64,000 nt of DNA, taken from Pseudomonas abietaniphila (lineage in GTDB: Bacteria > Pseudomonadota > Gammaproteobacteria > Pseudomonadales > Pseudomonadaceae). Numbering within the stretch: position 1 is the first letter of the stretch; each line of letters opens with the position of its first letter. Below, piece by piece: positions 35,855-44,817 of the stretch. The notes beneath the pieces were generated by a model that was given only the letters and a program-made list of their open reading frames with translations, was not told the DNA's origin and ran no database searches. A program made the position numbers and the translations under genes. Where the stretch lies: NCBI RefSeq assembly GCF_039697315.1, contig NZ_CP155619.1, positions 2,108,001 to 2,172,000 of the forward strand, given 5' to 3'.

Positions 35855-36109
35855 GTTAACATCTCCAATGTAACGACCACTGCGCTCGAAGGCATCCAGC
35901 CTTTCGACTTAATACGCCAGTGATCTAATGAATCCTCATTGGATACTGTGCACACTCGACAAGAGCGATAAATAATTATTCATCCTGTTCATCTACAAAG
36001 CACTGCCTGTAGGCTCATACAGTTTCGGCATGAAGGAAATTTTCTAGCGAGCAAGGACCACCGTGGCGCCACGTCATGGCGCCTTGCTGCATGGGTATAA
36101 ATTGACCAT

Positions 36110-36634
36110 TCACACTCGAATGTTCACCAACGATCGCTCCCGAGGCGCCTTGGCGTACTTCTCAAGTGCCATCAACACAGAGAGCGACGCATTGATCTCA
36201 ATCAATTCGCCCTCTGCTGTTTCATTTCCTTTATAAACAGAGTCCGTCAATCGCTCGAACTGCGACGTCAAATAGTCATAGGCGTTCAATGCCGTATCCA
36301 TAGAGATGTTTTCCCCGGACGCATCAAACTTTGCATTTAGATTGGAGAGTGAACGCACAAGATCGGTATCGATCAATCCTTGCTCAGCCAACAGCGTTCC
36401 GACTTCGAGCAATTGTCTGTTACTGGTGTTCCGCGGATCAAACCCGCTCAAATCGATGTTCAAACCTTCGAGCTTTTTGGATTCCGGTATGCTCTTGTCC
36501 GCCCAATACTGACGCACCCGCTGCTTCACCGCCTCTTCCTGAGGACTCAATCCCGACTTCACCTCAAAGCGTTTGTCTGGAACCGCAAAGTACGTTTTCA
36601 GCCGTTGATCAACCTTGCTCAAATTACCGATCAT
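36110..36634 (-). CDS. unrecognised helical protein upstream of large toxin-like gene
   Basis: A 174-residue mostly helical protein, MIGNLSKVDQRLKTYFAVPD, with LSPQEEAVKQRVRQYWADKS and a long C-terminal helix (EINASLSVLMALEKYAK). No Cys is present and no signal peptide or membrane segment is seen. It lies 255 bp upstream of the 1172-residue gene in the same direction. Size and position suit a chaperone, secretion adaptor or immunity partner, but no homology supports that. A GGCGCCA-CGTCA-TGGCGCC dyad (36065-36083) lies after it, without a U-tract. Confidence 0.7.
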   Translation of the reverse strand: MIGNLSKVDQRLKTYFAVPDKRFEVKSGLSPQEEAVKQRVRQYWADKSIPESKKLEGLNIDLSGFDPRNTSNRQLLEVGTLLAEQGLIDTDLVRSLSNLNAKFDASGENISMDTALNAYDYLTSQFERLTDSVYKGNETAEGELIEINASLSVLMALEKYAKAPRERSLVNIRV

Positions 36635-36768
36635 GCTGCCTCCCGAAGATAAATGTGGTCTTCAGGGATGTCGGACACGGGGGCAGGCAAGTTGAACGGT
36701 TGTTCTCGAAGACGGAATCATTGCCTTATTTAGAGAACAATCCTACAACCAACAAAATAAAACACTTA

Positions 36769-36802
36769 CAAAAACGGCCAGATCGATCACTCGAACTGGC
36801 CG
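36769..36802 (-). terminator. Rho-independent terminator after the SDR gene
   Basis: On the minus strand CGGCCAG...CTGGCCG enclose a 14-base loop that can pair further (TCGA...TCGA), followed by TTTTTG. It ends about 22-55 bp after the SDR stop codon. Confidence 0.8.
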
Positions 36803-36824
36803 CTATCAACCACTCAGAAATGAA

Positions 36825-37736
36825 TCAGCCGCCAAACTTCTGCAAGTTCGCCATCATCTCTTTCAAGGCCTCGACGTTGTCCGCCGGATGTGCCGCGTCG
36901 GTGAAGTCACCGATGGTGCCCCATTGCGCAGCAACGTCTTCCGGGGTGAAGCCAGTATGCGGGTCGAAACCGGCGCCGAGGCTGCGCTCCCAACGCACCT
37001 TGCCCATCCAGCCGCCGCCGACTTCGTAGAGGCCGGCACTGTCCTGGCACTGCTCGCTGCCCAGGTACACCACCAGCGGGCTTACCAGTTCAGGTTTGAG
37101 CAACTCGAAGACGCTGGCCGGAATCAGGCCTTCGGTCATGCGCGTGCCGCCGGTGGGCGCGATGGCGTTGACCAGGATGTTGTTCTTGCGGCCTTCAAGG
37201 GCCAGCGTGCGGGTCAGGCCGTAAAGCCCCAACTTGGCCATGCCGTAGTTGGACTGACCGAAGTTGCCATAGATGCCGGAGGTTGAAGACGTGAAGATCA
37301 CGCGGCCATAGTTTTGCTCCCGAAGGTGCGGCCACGCGGCGCGGGTCACTTTGTAGGCGCCCTCGACGTGAACGCGGTAAACCAGGTCCCAGTCGGCGTC
37401 TTCCATCTTGGCGAAGCTCTTGTCGCGCAAGATGCCGGCATTGTTGACCACGACATCGATCCGCCCAAACGCATCCAGCGCGTTCTGTACGATCTTGTCG
37501 CCATCGGTGACTGAATCATGGTTGGCAACGGCTTGACCGCCCATTTCGCGAATTTCCGCCACGACACGATCTGCCGCCGAGGCATTGGCCCCCTCTCCAT
37601 GCGCCGAACCGCCCAGGTCGTTGACGACAACGCGTGCCCCGTGTCGAGCGAACAACAGCGCGTGCGCGCGCCCCAGCCCGCCTCCGGCGCCAGTCACAAT
37701 CACGACCTTGTCTTCGAAACGTACGGATTCACTCAT
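36825..37736 (-). CDS. SDR of the (3R)-hydroxyacyl-CoA dehydrogenase type
   Basis: A 303-residue SDR: TGAGGGLGRAHAL (residues 15-27), DLGG after the second strand, NNAG (98-101), Ser near 150, and YGMAK (Tyr164, Lys168). DLGGSAHGEGANASAADRVV and a long C-terminal extension place it with the HSD17B4/multifunctional-enzyme-2-like bacterial dehydrogenases, which act on hydroxyacyl-CoA. It corresponds to PA3427. It lies 125 bp downstream of the epoxide-hydrolase-like gene and may be co-expressed with it. Confidence 0.9.
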   Translation of the reverse strand: MSESVRFEDKVVIVTGAGGGLGRAHALLFARHGARVVVNDLGGSAHGEGANASAADRVVAEIREMGGQAVANHDSVTDGDKIVQNALDAFGRIDVVVNNAGILRDKSFAKMEDADWDLVYRVHVEGAYKVTRAAWPHLREQNYGRVIFTSSTSGIYGNFGQSNYGMAKLGLYGLTRTLALEGRKNNILVNAIAPTGGTRMTEGLIPASVFELLKPELVSPLVVYLGSEQCQDSAGLYEVGGGWMGKVRWERSLGAGFDPHTGFTPEDVAAQWGTIGDFTDAAHPADNVEALKEMMANLQKFGG

Positions 37737-37861
37737 GTTGCTCTCCCCGATGGTGGTGCTCGTTCTCCGCGCCCGGCTTGCGAGCGCGCTCTGGCTTGGC
37801 AGATGGATCAGGAACGCGCGAAACAGTCATCGAGTGTCAACCAGTCATGCGCTGGTCACAA

Positions 37862-38836
37862 TCAACACGAGGCACTCTGAATGGTGCTCGATAACGCAAC
37901 GGGATGATCGGGGGCTTTATTGGTCTGTACGGCACGAGGCGGCACGGTGCAAGGCCTGCGCTCGGCGATGTCTGCACGGAAACGCTGGTAATGACGCAGC
38001 ACCAGCGCCGGTGCTTCGGTGTGTGGGTAGCGGCCGATATCAGGGATGGACACGGTATCGGGATCGGCAATCAGCTCGCGGTAACGCTCGACCATGTGCT
38101 CCCCGGAGACCGGGTCCGAGGCGCCGTTGATGAAGCGCATCGGCACCTGACTGCTCTGCATGGCCTGTACCCAGCGTTCGCGCCGAACAAGGCGTTCGGG
38201 GATGTAGCTGATCAGCCGATACATGATGTGGTGACCGCGATTGTTGGAGATCAGGCTCCAGAAATCATCCAGTTCGCTTTCGCTGGGGCGTGTCTTCGGC
38301 CCGAAAATACGGCTGAAGTCGCGGTCCAGGCTGCAGCGGTCAAATGTCCGCCCCACCAGCCAGCCCACGGGACTGAGCAAAAGCTTCTGCACCCACAGCG
38401 CGCGATGGGTTTCCGGGAACAGGCCGCCGTTGAGAAACACGCAACTGGCCATCGCGAAGCTGTTTTCACTGTGCCTGGCCATAAGCTCCTGGGCCACGCT
38501 GTCGCCGTAGTCATGGGCCAGAACATGAACCGGCTGCTGCACCTGCAAGTGCTCCAGCAACGCCTGTTGCAGGTCGGCCTGTTCCACGAGGTTGTAATCG
38601 TGATCGCGGGGCTTGGCTGAGTCACCGAAGCCCAGCATGTCGCAGGCAATGACCTGATACTGGCGGCTCAGCGGCTGCCACAGATAATTCCAGTCCCAAC
38701 TGGCGGTAGGAAAACCGTGAAGCAACAACAACGGCTCGCCCTGCCCGGCCACCCAATAACGAATGGTCTGCCCGCGAAACACGAAGTCGTGCCCCTGCGT
38801 GCGCCAGACGCTGAGAGGGATCTCCGCCGGCCTCAT
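37862..38836 (-). CDS. alpha/beta hydrolase, epoxide hydrolase/haloalkane dehalogenase type
   Basis: A 324-residue hydrolase. HGFPTASWDWNYL gives the oxyanion loop, and the nucleophile is Asp109 in LAHDYGDSVAQE rather than Ser, which indicates an epoxide hydrolase or dehalogenase. The acid is likely in NGASDPVSG and the His in GRYPHTEAP. The ATG at 38836 overlaps the aldolase stop by one base (TAATG), so they are coupled. It matches PA3429. The C-terminal 30 residues are unusually Pro/Ser-rich. Confidence 0.9.
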   Translation of the reverse strand: MRPAEIPLSVWRTQGHDFVFRGQTIRYWVAGQGEPLLLLHGFPTASWDWNYLWQPLSRQYQVIACDMLGFGDSAKPRDHDYNLVEQADLQQALLEHLQVQQPVHVLAHDYGDSVAQELMARHSENSFAMASCVFLNGGLFPETHRALWVQKLLLSPVGWLVGRTFDRCSLDRDFSRIFGPKTRPSESELDDFWSLISNNRGHHIMYRLISYIPERLVRRERWVQAMQSSQVPMRFINGASDPVSGEHMVERYRELIADPDTVSIPDIGRYPHTEAPALVLRHYQRFRADIAERRPCTVPPRAVQTNKAPDHPVALSSTIQSASC

Positions 38837-39636
38837 TACTGCGAATACCCCGGCGAGCACTGATCGAGCTTACGCAACAGAGCAGGCCAGGCCAACGCTC
38901 CTCCCATGCCCTCGGCGCTGCGGGTCACGCCGGCGATCATCGCTTTGGCCCCGGCCAGGATCTGCCCGTCGATAGGGATCAGTTCAGCACCGCCGCCTTG
39001 GGCAAGCACCTGGATTTCGCAGGCACGCTGAAAGGTGAACATCATCAGAAAGGTATCGGCAATGCTGGAACCACAGGTCAGCAAGCCGTGGTTATTGAGC
39101 ATGAGGAAGTTGCTGTTCCCCAAATCCGCTTGCAGGCGCGCTTTCTCTTCATGATTCAACGCCACGCCTTCATAAGCGTGATACGCCAGGCTTGCCAGCA
39201 CGAACAGCGACTGTTGACTGATCGGCAACACGCCCTGCTTTTGCGCCGAAACCGCGACACCTGCGGCCGTGTGGGTGTGCATGACGCACACCACGTCGTG
39301 GCGAACTTCGTGCACCGCGCTGTGGATGGTGTAACCGGCGGGGTTGATGTCGTAAGGGCTGTCCATGAGCTTATTGCCCGACTGATCGACCTTGACCAGG
39401 CTCGACGCGGTGATCTCATGGAACATCAAACCGTAGGGGTTGATCAGGAAGTCTTCGGTGCCGGGAATCTTGGCCGAGATGTGCGTGAAAATCAGATCAT
39501 CCCAACCATGCAGGGCGACCAGCCGATAACAGGCGGCAAGATCGACACGCGTCTGCCATTCAGCCGGGCTGACCTGATCTTTGACAGTGGAATTGATGGG
39601 GCTGACGGTATCGGCGACTGCCTGTGCGACTTTCAC
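38836..39636 (-). CDS. class II aldolase/adducin family protein
   Basis: A 266-residue protein with the zinc-binding HTHTAAGVAVS and LNNHGLLTCGSSIADTFLMM. GWDDLIFTHISAKIPG is the N-terminal hallmark of the fuculose-1-phosphate-aldolase/adducin fold. The substrate is unknown. It is the first gene of the aldolase-hydrolase pair (PA3430-PA3429 order). The third metal-ligand position (the NNHG His) is present, so it is probably active. Confidence 0.92.
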   Translation of the reverse strand: MKVAQAVADTVSPINSTVKDQVSPAEWQTRVDLAACYRLVALHGWDDLIFTHISAKIPGTEDFLINPYGLMFHEITASSLVKVDQSGNKLMDSPYDINPAGYTIHSAVHEVRHDVVCVMHTHTAAGVAVSAQKQGVLPISQQSLFVLASLAYHAYEGVALNHEEKARLQADLGNSNFLMLNNHGLLTCGSSIADTFLMMFTFQRACEIQVLAQGGGAELIPIDGQILAGAKAMIAGVTRSAEGMGGALAWPALLRKLDQCSPGYSQ

Positions 39637-39774
39637 GTTAGGCGTTCCTCGGCGGTTATTCTGCTCTAGTTGATCAGCAGTCTAGACAGCCCTCGCCGTC
39701 GCGGTACTTGCCTTGGCAGCCACCTTAATGGCCCGGCGAGTCAGCAGCGCCCTGAAGGCTCTGGAACAGGGTTC

Positions 39775-40461
39775 TCAGAGCATCCAGACCAACAGCGGCG
39801 CTGCAAACAGATTCAACAATCCCGTCAGCACCATGACCAGTCCGGCCACTGAACCTTCTTCGCCGCCCACCTCCCGCGCCCGGCTTACGCCCGCGCCGTG
39901 CGCCCCCACGCCGAACAGAGCGCCGCGGGCGAGCGCAGTGCGCAATGGCAGCCATTTGAGCAACACACCACCCAGCGCGGCACCGAACACGCCGGTGCAC
40001 ATCACGAACACGGCGGTCAGCTCGGGAACCCCACCCAGATCATGCGCCAGCGGCATGGCAAAGGGTGTGGTAATGGAACGCGGCACCAGCGACATCGCCA
40101 CCGAGGTGTCCAGGGCAAACACCCTGGACAGACCGAACGAACTGGCGATCGAGGCCGCGCTGCCGGCGAGCATGCCGATCAACAGCGCAGGCCAATGACG
40201 CGCCAGCAACGCGCGCTGCTGCCAGATGGGGATGGCAAACGCCACCGTGACCGGCCCGAGGACGAGCATCAGCCAATGGGTGTTGGTGGAATATTCGGCA
40301 TAAGCGGTGTGCATCGGCAAGGCAATCGCCAGCAGCACGGTGGGCACCAGGATCAGTGGCGACAGCAGGTACCGGCCTGTGCGGCGATACAACCAACGGC
40401 TGGAAACGTAGGCGAGGACGGTGATCAGCAGCCAGAAGATTGGCATCGGCTCGAATCTCAT
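39775..40461 (-). CDS. LrgB/CidB family membrane protein
   Basis: A 228-residue membrane protein with about seven hydrophobic segments and the LrgB hallmark RSITTPFAMPLAHDLGGVPE followed by TGVFGAALGGVLL. Overlaps the cidA-like gene by 4 bp. CidB/LrgB work with CidA/LrgA in murein-hydrolase control or pyruvate/acetate-related export. It corresponds to PA3431. Confidence 0.93.
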   Translation of the reverse strand: MRFEPMPIFWLLITVLAYVSSRWLYRRTGRYLLSPLILVPTVLLAIALPMHTAYAEYSTNTHWLMLVLGPVTVAFAIPIWQQRALLARHWPALLIGMLAGSAASIASSFGLSRVFALDTSVAMSLVPRSITTPFAMPLAHDLGGVPELTAVFVMCTGVFGAALGGVLLKWLPLRTALARGALFGVGAHGAGVSRAREVGGEEGSVAGLVMVLTGLLNLFAAPLLVWML

Positions 40462-40847
40462 GCCTTGCCCTCCTCTGAACGATCTCTGAGACGACAGACC
40501 ATTTCGACGGTGAACGCCGTGACCACCATCACCATCAACGTGCTGAAACCGATCACCAGCATGATGCGCCAGCCCTCGGTGCGCACCAGCGCCCCGTAGT
40601 CCAACAGACTCATCAGCGGCGGAATGAAGAACAGCAGCATCTCGGCGAGCAGCAAGCCCGCACCGGTTTGCAGCGTTGAGGGTTTCACCAGGCCGCTGGC
40701 GAAAATCAGCAGCAACAAAGCGAGTCCGATCACACCGCCCGGGATCGGCCAGTTCAGCCAGGACGCGATCTCGCAGCCGACCTGATAAATCGCCAATAAG
40801 GCAACGAGTTCGACAGTAACGCGAGCGAGACGAGCTAAACGGTTCAT
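40458..40847 (-). CDS. CidA/LrgA family holin-like protein
   Basis: A 129-residue protein with four membrane helices; LNWPIPGGVIGLALLLLIFA is characteristic of the CidA/LrgA family. It is the first gene of the cidAB-type pair and is divergent from the LysR gene, 141 bp apart, as cidR is from cidABC. It corresponds to PA3432. Confidence 0.93.
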   Translation of the reverse strand: MNRLARLARVTVELVALLAIYQVGCEIASWLNWPIPGGVIGLALLLLIFASGLVKPSTLQTGAGLLLAEMLLFFIPPLMSLLDYGALVRTEGWRIMLVIGFSTLMVMVVTAFTVEMVCRLRDRSEEGKA

Positions 40848-40988
40848 GAGCTTTCAGTCCTCTGAGGATTGCAGTCTATCGAGCCCGCTTCCATCCCAAA
40901 AACGAATTGTCAGACTTTCAACTATTCCAATACGGAATTTCAAACGTCATACTCGCGCCATAACCATTACAAGCAGGCGCTCGATCCC

Positions 40989-41861
40989 ATGGAATTCAAA
41001 CAGCTGCGCAGTTTCGTCGAAGTCGTGCGCGAGGGCGGCTTCACTCAGGCGGCACGGACGCTGTTCATCAGCCAGTCTGCAGTGAGCAAACAGGTAGCTC
41101 AACTGGAGGAAAGCCTGGGCGTGACGCTGCTGGATCGGCACGGCTCACAGGTCACCCTCACGGCGGCAGGCAAGGTCGTGCACCACCGGGCAGAGGAAAT
41201 GCTCATGTTGCGCAATGGCTTGCTACGTGAGCTGGACGATTTGAGCAACCTGGCGCGCGGCGAACTGCATCTGGGATTGCCCATGCTGGGCAGCGACACG
41301 TTGTTTGCCAAGGCGTTTGCCGAATACCGTCGGCTTTATCCCAATGTCACGATTCATTTGCTGGAAGGCGGCAGCCGGGCCATTGAACAGGCCGTGATGA
41401 CGGGCGAACTGGAGTTGGGGGCAAGCCTCACACCGGATGATCCGGCGTTCGCGTCCCAGCCTTTTTGTGATGAACCGCTCGATGCGCTGTTACCCGCCGA
41501 TCATCCGCTGGCTCATCTGAAGGAAGTCGAATTGAGCCAACTCGCCGACACGCCGTTTCTGCTTTATCAGCGCAGTTTTGTGCTCAACGACCGGTTGTTG
41601 CAGGCCTGCCAGCAAGTCGGCTTCACCCCCAAAGAAGGCGGGCGCAGTGGTCAGGCCGACTTTCTTGCCGCACTGGTGGCGGCGGGTCAAGGCGTGGTGC
41701 TGTTGCCTCAGGTGGTTGCCAAGGCGCTGGTCAGGCCCGGCGTCGTGCATGTCACCTTGAAGGCGCCGACCCGTCTTCGCTGGGACATCGCTTTTATCTG
41801 GCGTGATGGCGCTTATCTGTCCAAAGCCGCCCAGGCTTGGCTGGCGCTGCTGAGACAGTAA
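40989..41861 (+). CDS. LysR-family regulator (CidR-like)
   Basis: A 290-residue LTTR: helix-turn-helix MEFKQLRSFVEVVREGGFTQ, AARTLFISQSAVSKQVAQLE, and an effector domain from about residue 90 (HLGLPMLGSDTLFAKAFAEY). The frame is open 40 codons upstream, but LTTR proteins begin at this Met. It is divergent from the cidAB-type genes and so probably activates them; it matches PA3433. Confidence 0.93.
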   Translation: MEFKQLRSFVEVVREGGFTQAARTLFISQSAVSKQVAQLEESLGVTLLDRHGSQVTLTAAGKVVHHRAEEMLMLRNGLLRELDDLSNLARGELHLGLPMLGSDTLFAKAFAEYRRLYPNVTIHLLEGGSRAIEQAVMTGELELGASLTPDDPAFASQPFCDEPLDALLPADHPLAHLKEVELSQLADTPFLLYQRSFVLNDRLLQACQQVGFTPKEGGRSGQADFLAALVAAGQGVVLLPQVVAKALVRPGVVHVTLKAPTRLRWDIAFIWRDGAYLSKAAQAWLALLRQ

Positions 41862-41879
41862 GCAGCGCCATCAGAGGCG

Positions 41880-42335
41880 TCAGGCGCCGAGCTTGCTGAC
41901 GAAGTCAGCCAGCCAGGGTTCGGCGTCGCCTTCAGGGTTGACGGTTTCGCTGGCGTCCAGACGCAACATCTCCAGCACTTCGCGCAGTCCCAGCTCCATG
42001 AACAGCTCGCGCATTTGCTCGCCGCCACCACAAAAGGTATCGCCATAACTGGCGTCGCCCAGCGCAATGACACCGCCCGGCAAGCCGCGCCACGCGGCAG
42101 GCAATACGTCACGGATCTGCGAATACAGCGGCTGAAGGTTGTCCGGCAACTCGCCCAGGCCGGTCGTCGAGGTCACGGCCAGAAAGGCCTCCGGGGCGAA
42201 CGCTTGCAGATCAGCCAGACTCGCGCGCGGATTGAACAGGACGTCGTGACCGGCGTCCTTGATGATCTGCTGGGCGTGTCGGGCAACTTCTTCGGCCGAG
42301 CCGTACACCGAGCCCGAAACAATGGCGACTTTCAT
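41880..42335 (-). CDS. flavodoxin (MioC/YqcA type)
   Basis: A 151-residue short flavodoxin. It has the FMN phosphate loop SGSVYGSAEE and FMN-ring loops STTGLGELPDN and GDASYGDTFCGGGEQMRE. It probably serves as an electron carrier. It matches PA3435 in the neighbourhood. Convergent with the LysR gene and divergent from the LOV gene. Confidence 0.93.
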   Translation of the reverse strand: MKVAIVSGSVYGSAEEVARHAQQIIKDAGHDVLFNPRASLADLQAFAPEAFLAVTSTTGLGELPDNLQPLYSQIRDVLPAAWRGLPGGVIALGDASYGDTFCGGGEQMRELFMELGLREVLEMLRLDASETVNPEGDAEPWLADFVSKLGA

Positions 42336-42434
42336 TCTCTGATCCTGTGACTGAGTAAAATCGTGCGGCATTATGCCCCAAAAGGGCGCAATGTCTTAGA
42401 ATGCCGGCTTTTCGATGCCCGCAGGGAGCGCCTC

Positions 42435-42881
42435 ATGATCAACGCAAAACTGATGCAGCTGGTGGTCGACGCGTCGAGCGACGGCATCGTGATTGCCGAG
42501 CATGAGGGTGACGATAACATCGTCATCTATGCCAACAAGGCCTTCGAGGATCTGACGGGATTCAGTGCCGACGACATTCTTTATCAGGACTGTCGCGTTC
42601 TACAGGGCGATGACCGCGACCAGGTTGCACGTCGGGCGATTCGCGAAGCGCTGAAGAAAGGCCAGCCTTGCCGTCAGGTTCTGCGCAATTATCGCAAGGA
42701 CGGGACGTCTTTCTGGAATGAGCTGTCGATCACACCAGTGTTCAACGATGCCGAAAAACTCATGTATTACATTGGCATCCAGAAGGACGTGACCGAGCAG
42801 GTGCTGATGCAACAAAAAGTTGTCGAATTGCAGGCCGAACTGGCGCAAGCTCGCACTGAACTGGCTGCGTTGAAGCGGTAA
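42435..42881 (+). CDS. short LOV blue-light photoreceptor
   Basis: A 148-residue protein: one PAS/LOV domain with the flavin-adduct motif QDCRVLQGDDRDQ (Cys53) and NYRKDGTSFWNELSITPV, followed by IGIQKDVTEQ and a C-terminal coiled-coil helix (KVVELQAELAQARTELAALK). It is close to the P. putida short LOV proteins PpSB1/PpSB2 in length, adduct-Cys position and sequence. With no output domain it signals through protein partners, and in P. putida it works with LitR-type MerR regulators. One such regulator is encoded 770 bp downstream. GGGAGC precedes the start. Confidence 0.93.
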   Translation: MINAKLMQLVVDASSDGIVIAEHEGDDNIVIYANKAFEDLTGFSADDILYQDCRVLQGDDRDQVARRAIREALKKGQPCRQVLRNYRKDGTSFWNELSITPVFNDAEKLMYYIGIQKDVTEQVLMQQKVVELQAELAQARTELAALKR

Positions 42882-42963
42882 CATCCCGTAACTGACGAAC
42901 GGCAGCAACCAAAATCCGAATTTACTGTCTGCTTTTTTAATAACCGGTTAATCGAGCTTGACC

Positions 42964-43569
42964 ATGCAGCGCGACACAATCCTCACGCAGGATGAGCTGG
43001 ACTTCATCCAGAACATGCAGCACAACCCCAAGCTGAACCTGCGCGACAGCTCACGCAGCCTGGTGGTCAACGGAGGCGTTCAGATCCAGGATCTGCTGAC
43101 GCGACTGGCCGCGCACGAACAAGTGACGATTCAAGCTCAGTTCGACAATCAACAGATGACCTTCCCGCTGCACCTGGTCGAAGACGAGTTTCACGCGCTG
43201 CACCTCGAATTGGGTGCGCCCAGCATCTTCGAAGAAGGCCCTCGGATTCGCCCATGGCGTCTTACCCTGCCAGAGCCCGTCGCCCTCGAAACCGAGAAAG
43301 GCTCACTGACCGCCTTGTGGGTGCACGAAATTTCGTTCAAGGGCATCCTGCTGGAAATCCGCAAGCAGACCAAACCGCCAAAATACTTCTCAGCCTGGTT
43401 TACACCGACCGGCCTTGCGCCCATCGCGTTGCGCGGTACGTTCGAACGCCTGACCGAGCAAGGCCTGGCGGCTTATCGCCTGAGTCAGAACAGCAAAGAA
43501 GACACCGAGCGCCTGCGCCAGTACATCCTTCAGGAACACCGCAAGATTCATCCTTCGATGCATCTGTAA
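42964..43569 (+). CDS. conserved protein of unknown function next to the LOV gene
   Basis: A 201-residue soluble protein starting MQRDTILTQDELDFIQNMQH. The part LVEDEFHALHLELGAPSIFE, EGPRIRPWRLTLP and LWVHEISFKGILLEIRKQTK looks like a beta-rich PilZ-like fold, but the RxxxR and D/NxSxxG motifs needed for cyclic-di-GMP binding are not clear. A TTG six bases earlier could also be used. It lies 82 bp after the LOV gene, in the same direction. Confidence 0.75.
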   Translation: MQRDTILTQDELDFIQNMQHNPKLNLRDSSRSLVVNGGVQIQDLLTRLAAHEQVTIQAQFDNQQMTFPLHLVEDEFHALHLELGAPSIFEEGPRIRPWRLTLPEPVALETEKGSLTALWVHEISFKGILLEIRKQTKPPKYFSAWFTPTGLAPIALRGTFERLTEQGLAAYRLSQNSKEDTERLRQYILQEHRKIHPSMHL

Positions 43570-43650
43570 AGCAGCGGCCCGTGCTGTAAGCCTCAGGCTG
43601 GACATCAGAGCTGTGGCGCCTTCACCTGCAGCTCAGGTTCGCAACGGCCT

Positions 43651-44598
43651 CTAGGTATCCATCCGCCCTGCCAGAAACTGCTGCAAGCGCCGCTGCATCA
43701 CCAGTCCTTCGCTGCCTAGACATCCAATCGCCGACCCCGCCAGACTGTCCTGAATGACGTCAGCCATTTCGCCTGCCACCAGCAATGGGCACTCAAGACC
43801 CAGCCCGAGCCGTATCAACCGCTTGGGCACATCGTTCGCCGACACCTGAGTGGAGAACAGCACCAGCGCGTCGGGCTTCATTTTTCCGCAGACCAGACTC
43901 AATTCTTCCAGCGGCTGTCCCGGTGCCAGCACACTGACCGCTATCTGCGGTGTGGTCATCAAGACGCCGGCCACCCACAACTCCAGCTCGCGGCACCCTT
44001 CCGGCATGGCGGCCAGCAAGACGCGCTGTTGCGCCGCACTTCGCGTGAGCTGTACGCGCTGGAGGGTTCGCGCGCGCAGGAAACTGTCGAGGAATAACCA
44101 CTCGCTGGTCTGACCGAACGCGTCGTGGCGCACCGTGAATTCACGCCAGACCGGCATGACCACATCTTCGAACACGACCGGCAGCGGATACGTCGAAAAA
44201 ATCTGTCCATAGAGCTGATCGAGGCAGCGCTCGTCGAAATCGTTGACCGCCTGACGCAGTTGCTTCTGCCACGCTTGCTGCTCTGCACCGTCGATGACGC
44301 TGTGGAGCCCGCGCATGCTGCCGTCGAGGTCGCGGGTCCCGGCCAGAATCTTGCCGACCTTGCCTACGGCCACGCCACGGTCAATCCAGCCCCTGATGCT
44401 GTGCACGGTTTCGATATCAGCTGCGGAGTAAAGGCGGTGACCGCTTTCCGTGCGCGTCGGCACGATCAGTCCATAACGACGCTCCCAGGCCCGCAGCGTG
44501 ACCGGATTGACGCCGGTCAGCCGTGAAACTTCACGGATGGGGAACAACGCTTGCTGATGGCCTTCGACGACCGAGGAAACGGGGAGCACGTGAGACAT
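43651..44598 (-). CDS. MerR-family LitR/CarH-type light-responsive regulator (class II-like)
   Basis: A 315-residue regulator. The N-terminal MerR HTH is LFPIREVSRLTGVNPVTLRA, WERRYGLIVPTRTESGHRLY. The C-terminal part resembles the cobalamin-binding fold of CarH/LitR (LLAAMPEGCRELELWVAGVL), but the GExHxLG-type His that ligates B12 is absent. This is the pattern of class II LitR proteins such as P. putida PplR1/PplR2, which sense light via the short LOV protein instead of adenosylcobalamin. A TTGTACAA palindrome lies 38-45 bp upstream of its start. It probably represses itself and nearby pterin genes in the dark. Confidence 0.87.
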   Translation of the reverse strand: MSHVLPVSSVVEGHQQALFPIREVSRLTGVNPVTLRAWERRYGLIVPTRTESGHRLYSAADIETVHSIRGWIDRGVAVGKVGKILAGTRDLDGSMRGLHSVIDGAEQQAWQKQLRQAVNDFDERCLDQLYGQIFSTYPLPVVFEDVVMPVWREFTVRHDAFGQTSEWLFLDSFLRARTLQRVQLTRSAAQQRVLLAAMPEGCRELELWVAGVLMTTPQIAVSVLAPGQPLEELSLVCGKMKPDALVLFSTQVSANDVPKRLIRLGLGLECPLLVAGEMADVIQDSLAGSAIGCLGSEGLVMQRRLQQFLAGRMDT

Positions 44599-44635
44599 CG
44601 GGAAAAGCCTGTCGCCAAATCGAAAGAGGTGGTGA

Positions 44636-44643
44636 TTGTACAA
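44636..44643. promoter_or_regulatory. TTGTACAA palindrome, candidate LitR site
   Basis: A perfect 8-bp palindrome in the intergenic region between the MerR gene and the divergent ABM-protein gene. A related TTGTACAGC occurs at 45581, upstream of folM. Short, so a chance match is possible. Confidence 0.4.
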
Positions 44644-44817
44644 CTGCCGCTGGGCGTCTGAGAGGGCTTGAGGGCCAAAGACTTCTGGCTTTATACACGG
44701 ATTCAGGAATAATCCTTGCTTGCTTTTCTCAACGAAGCTGACGCGACGCCATCACCCCGGCGTCACGCCATGTGATTTCCCTACCCGGGAACCTCACTCG
44801 TTTATCGGAGATACACA

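Noticed and set aside
36065..36083. Hairpin GGCGCCA-CGTCA-TGGCGCC as a terminator
   Set aside because: No U-tract follows on either strand.
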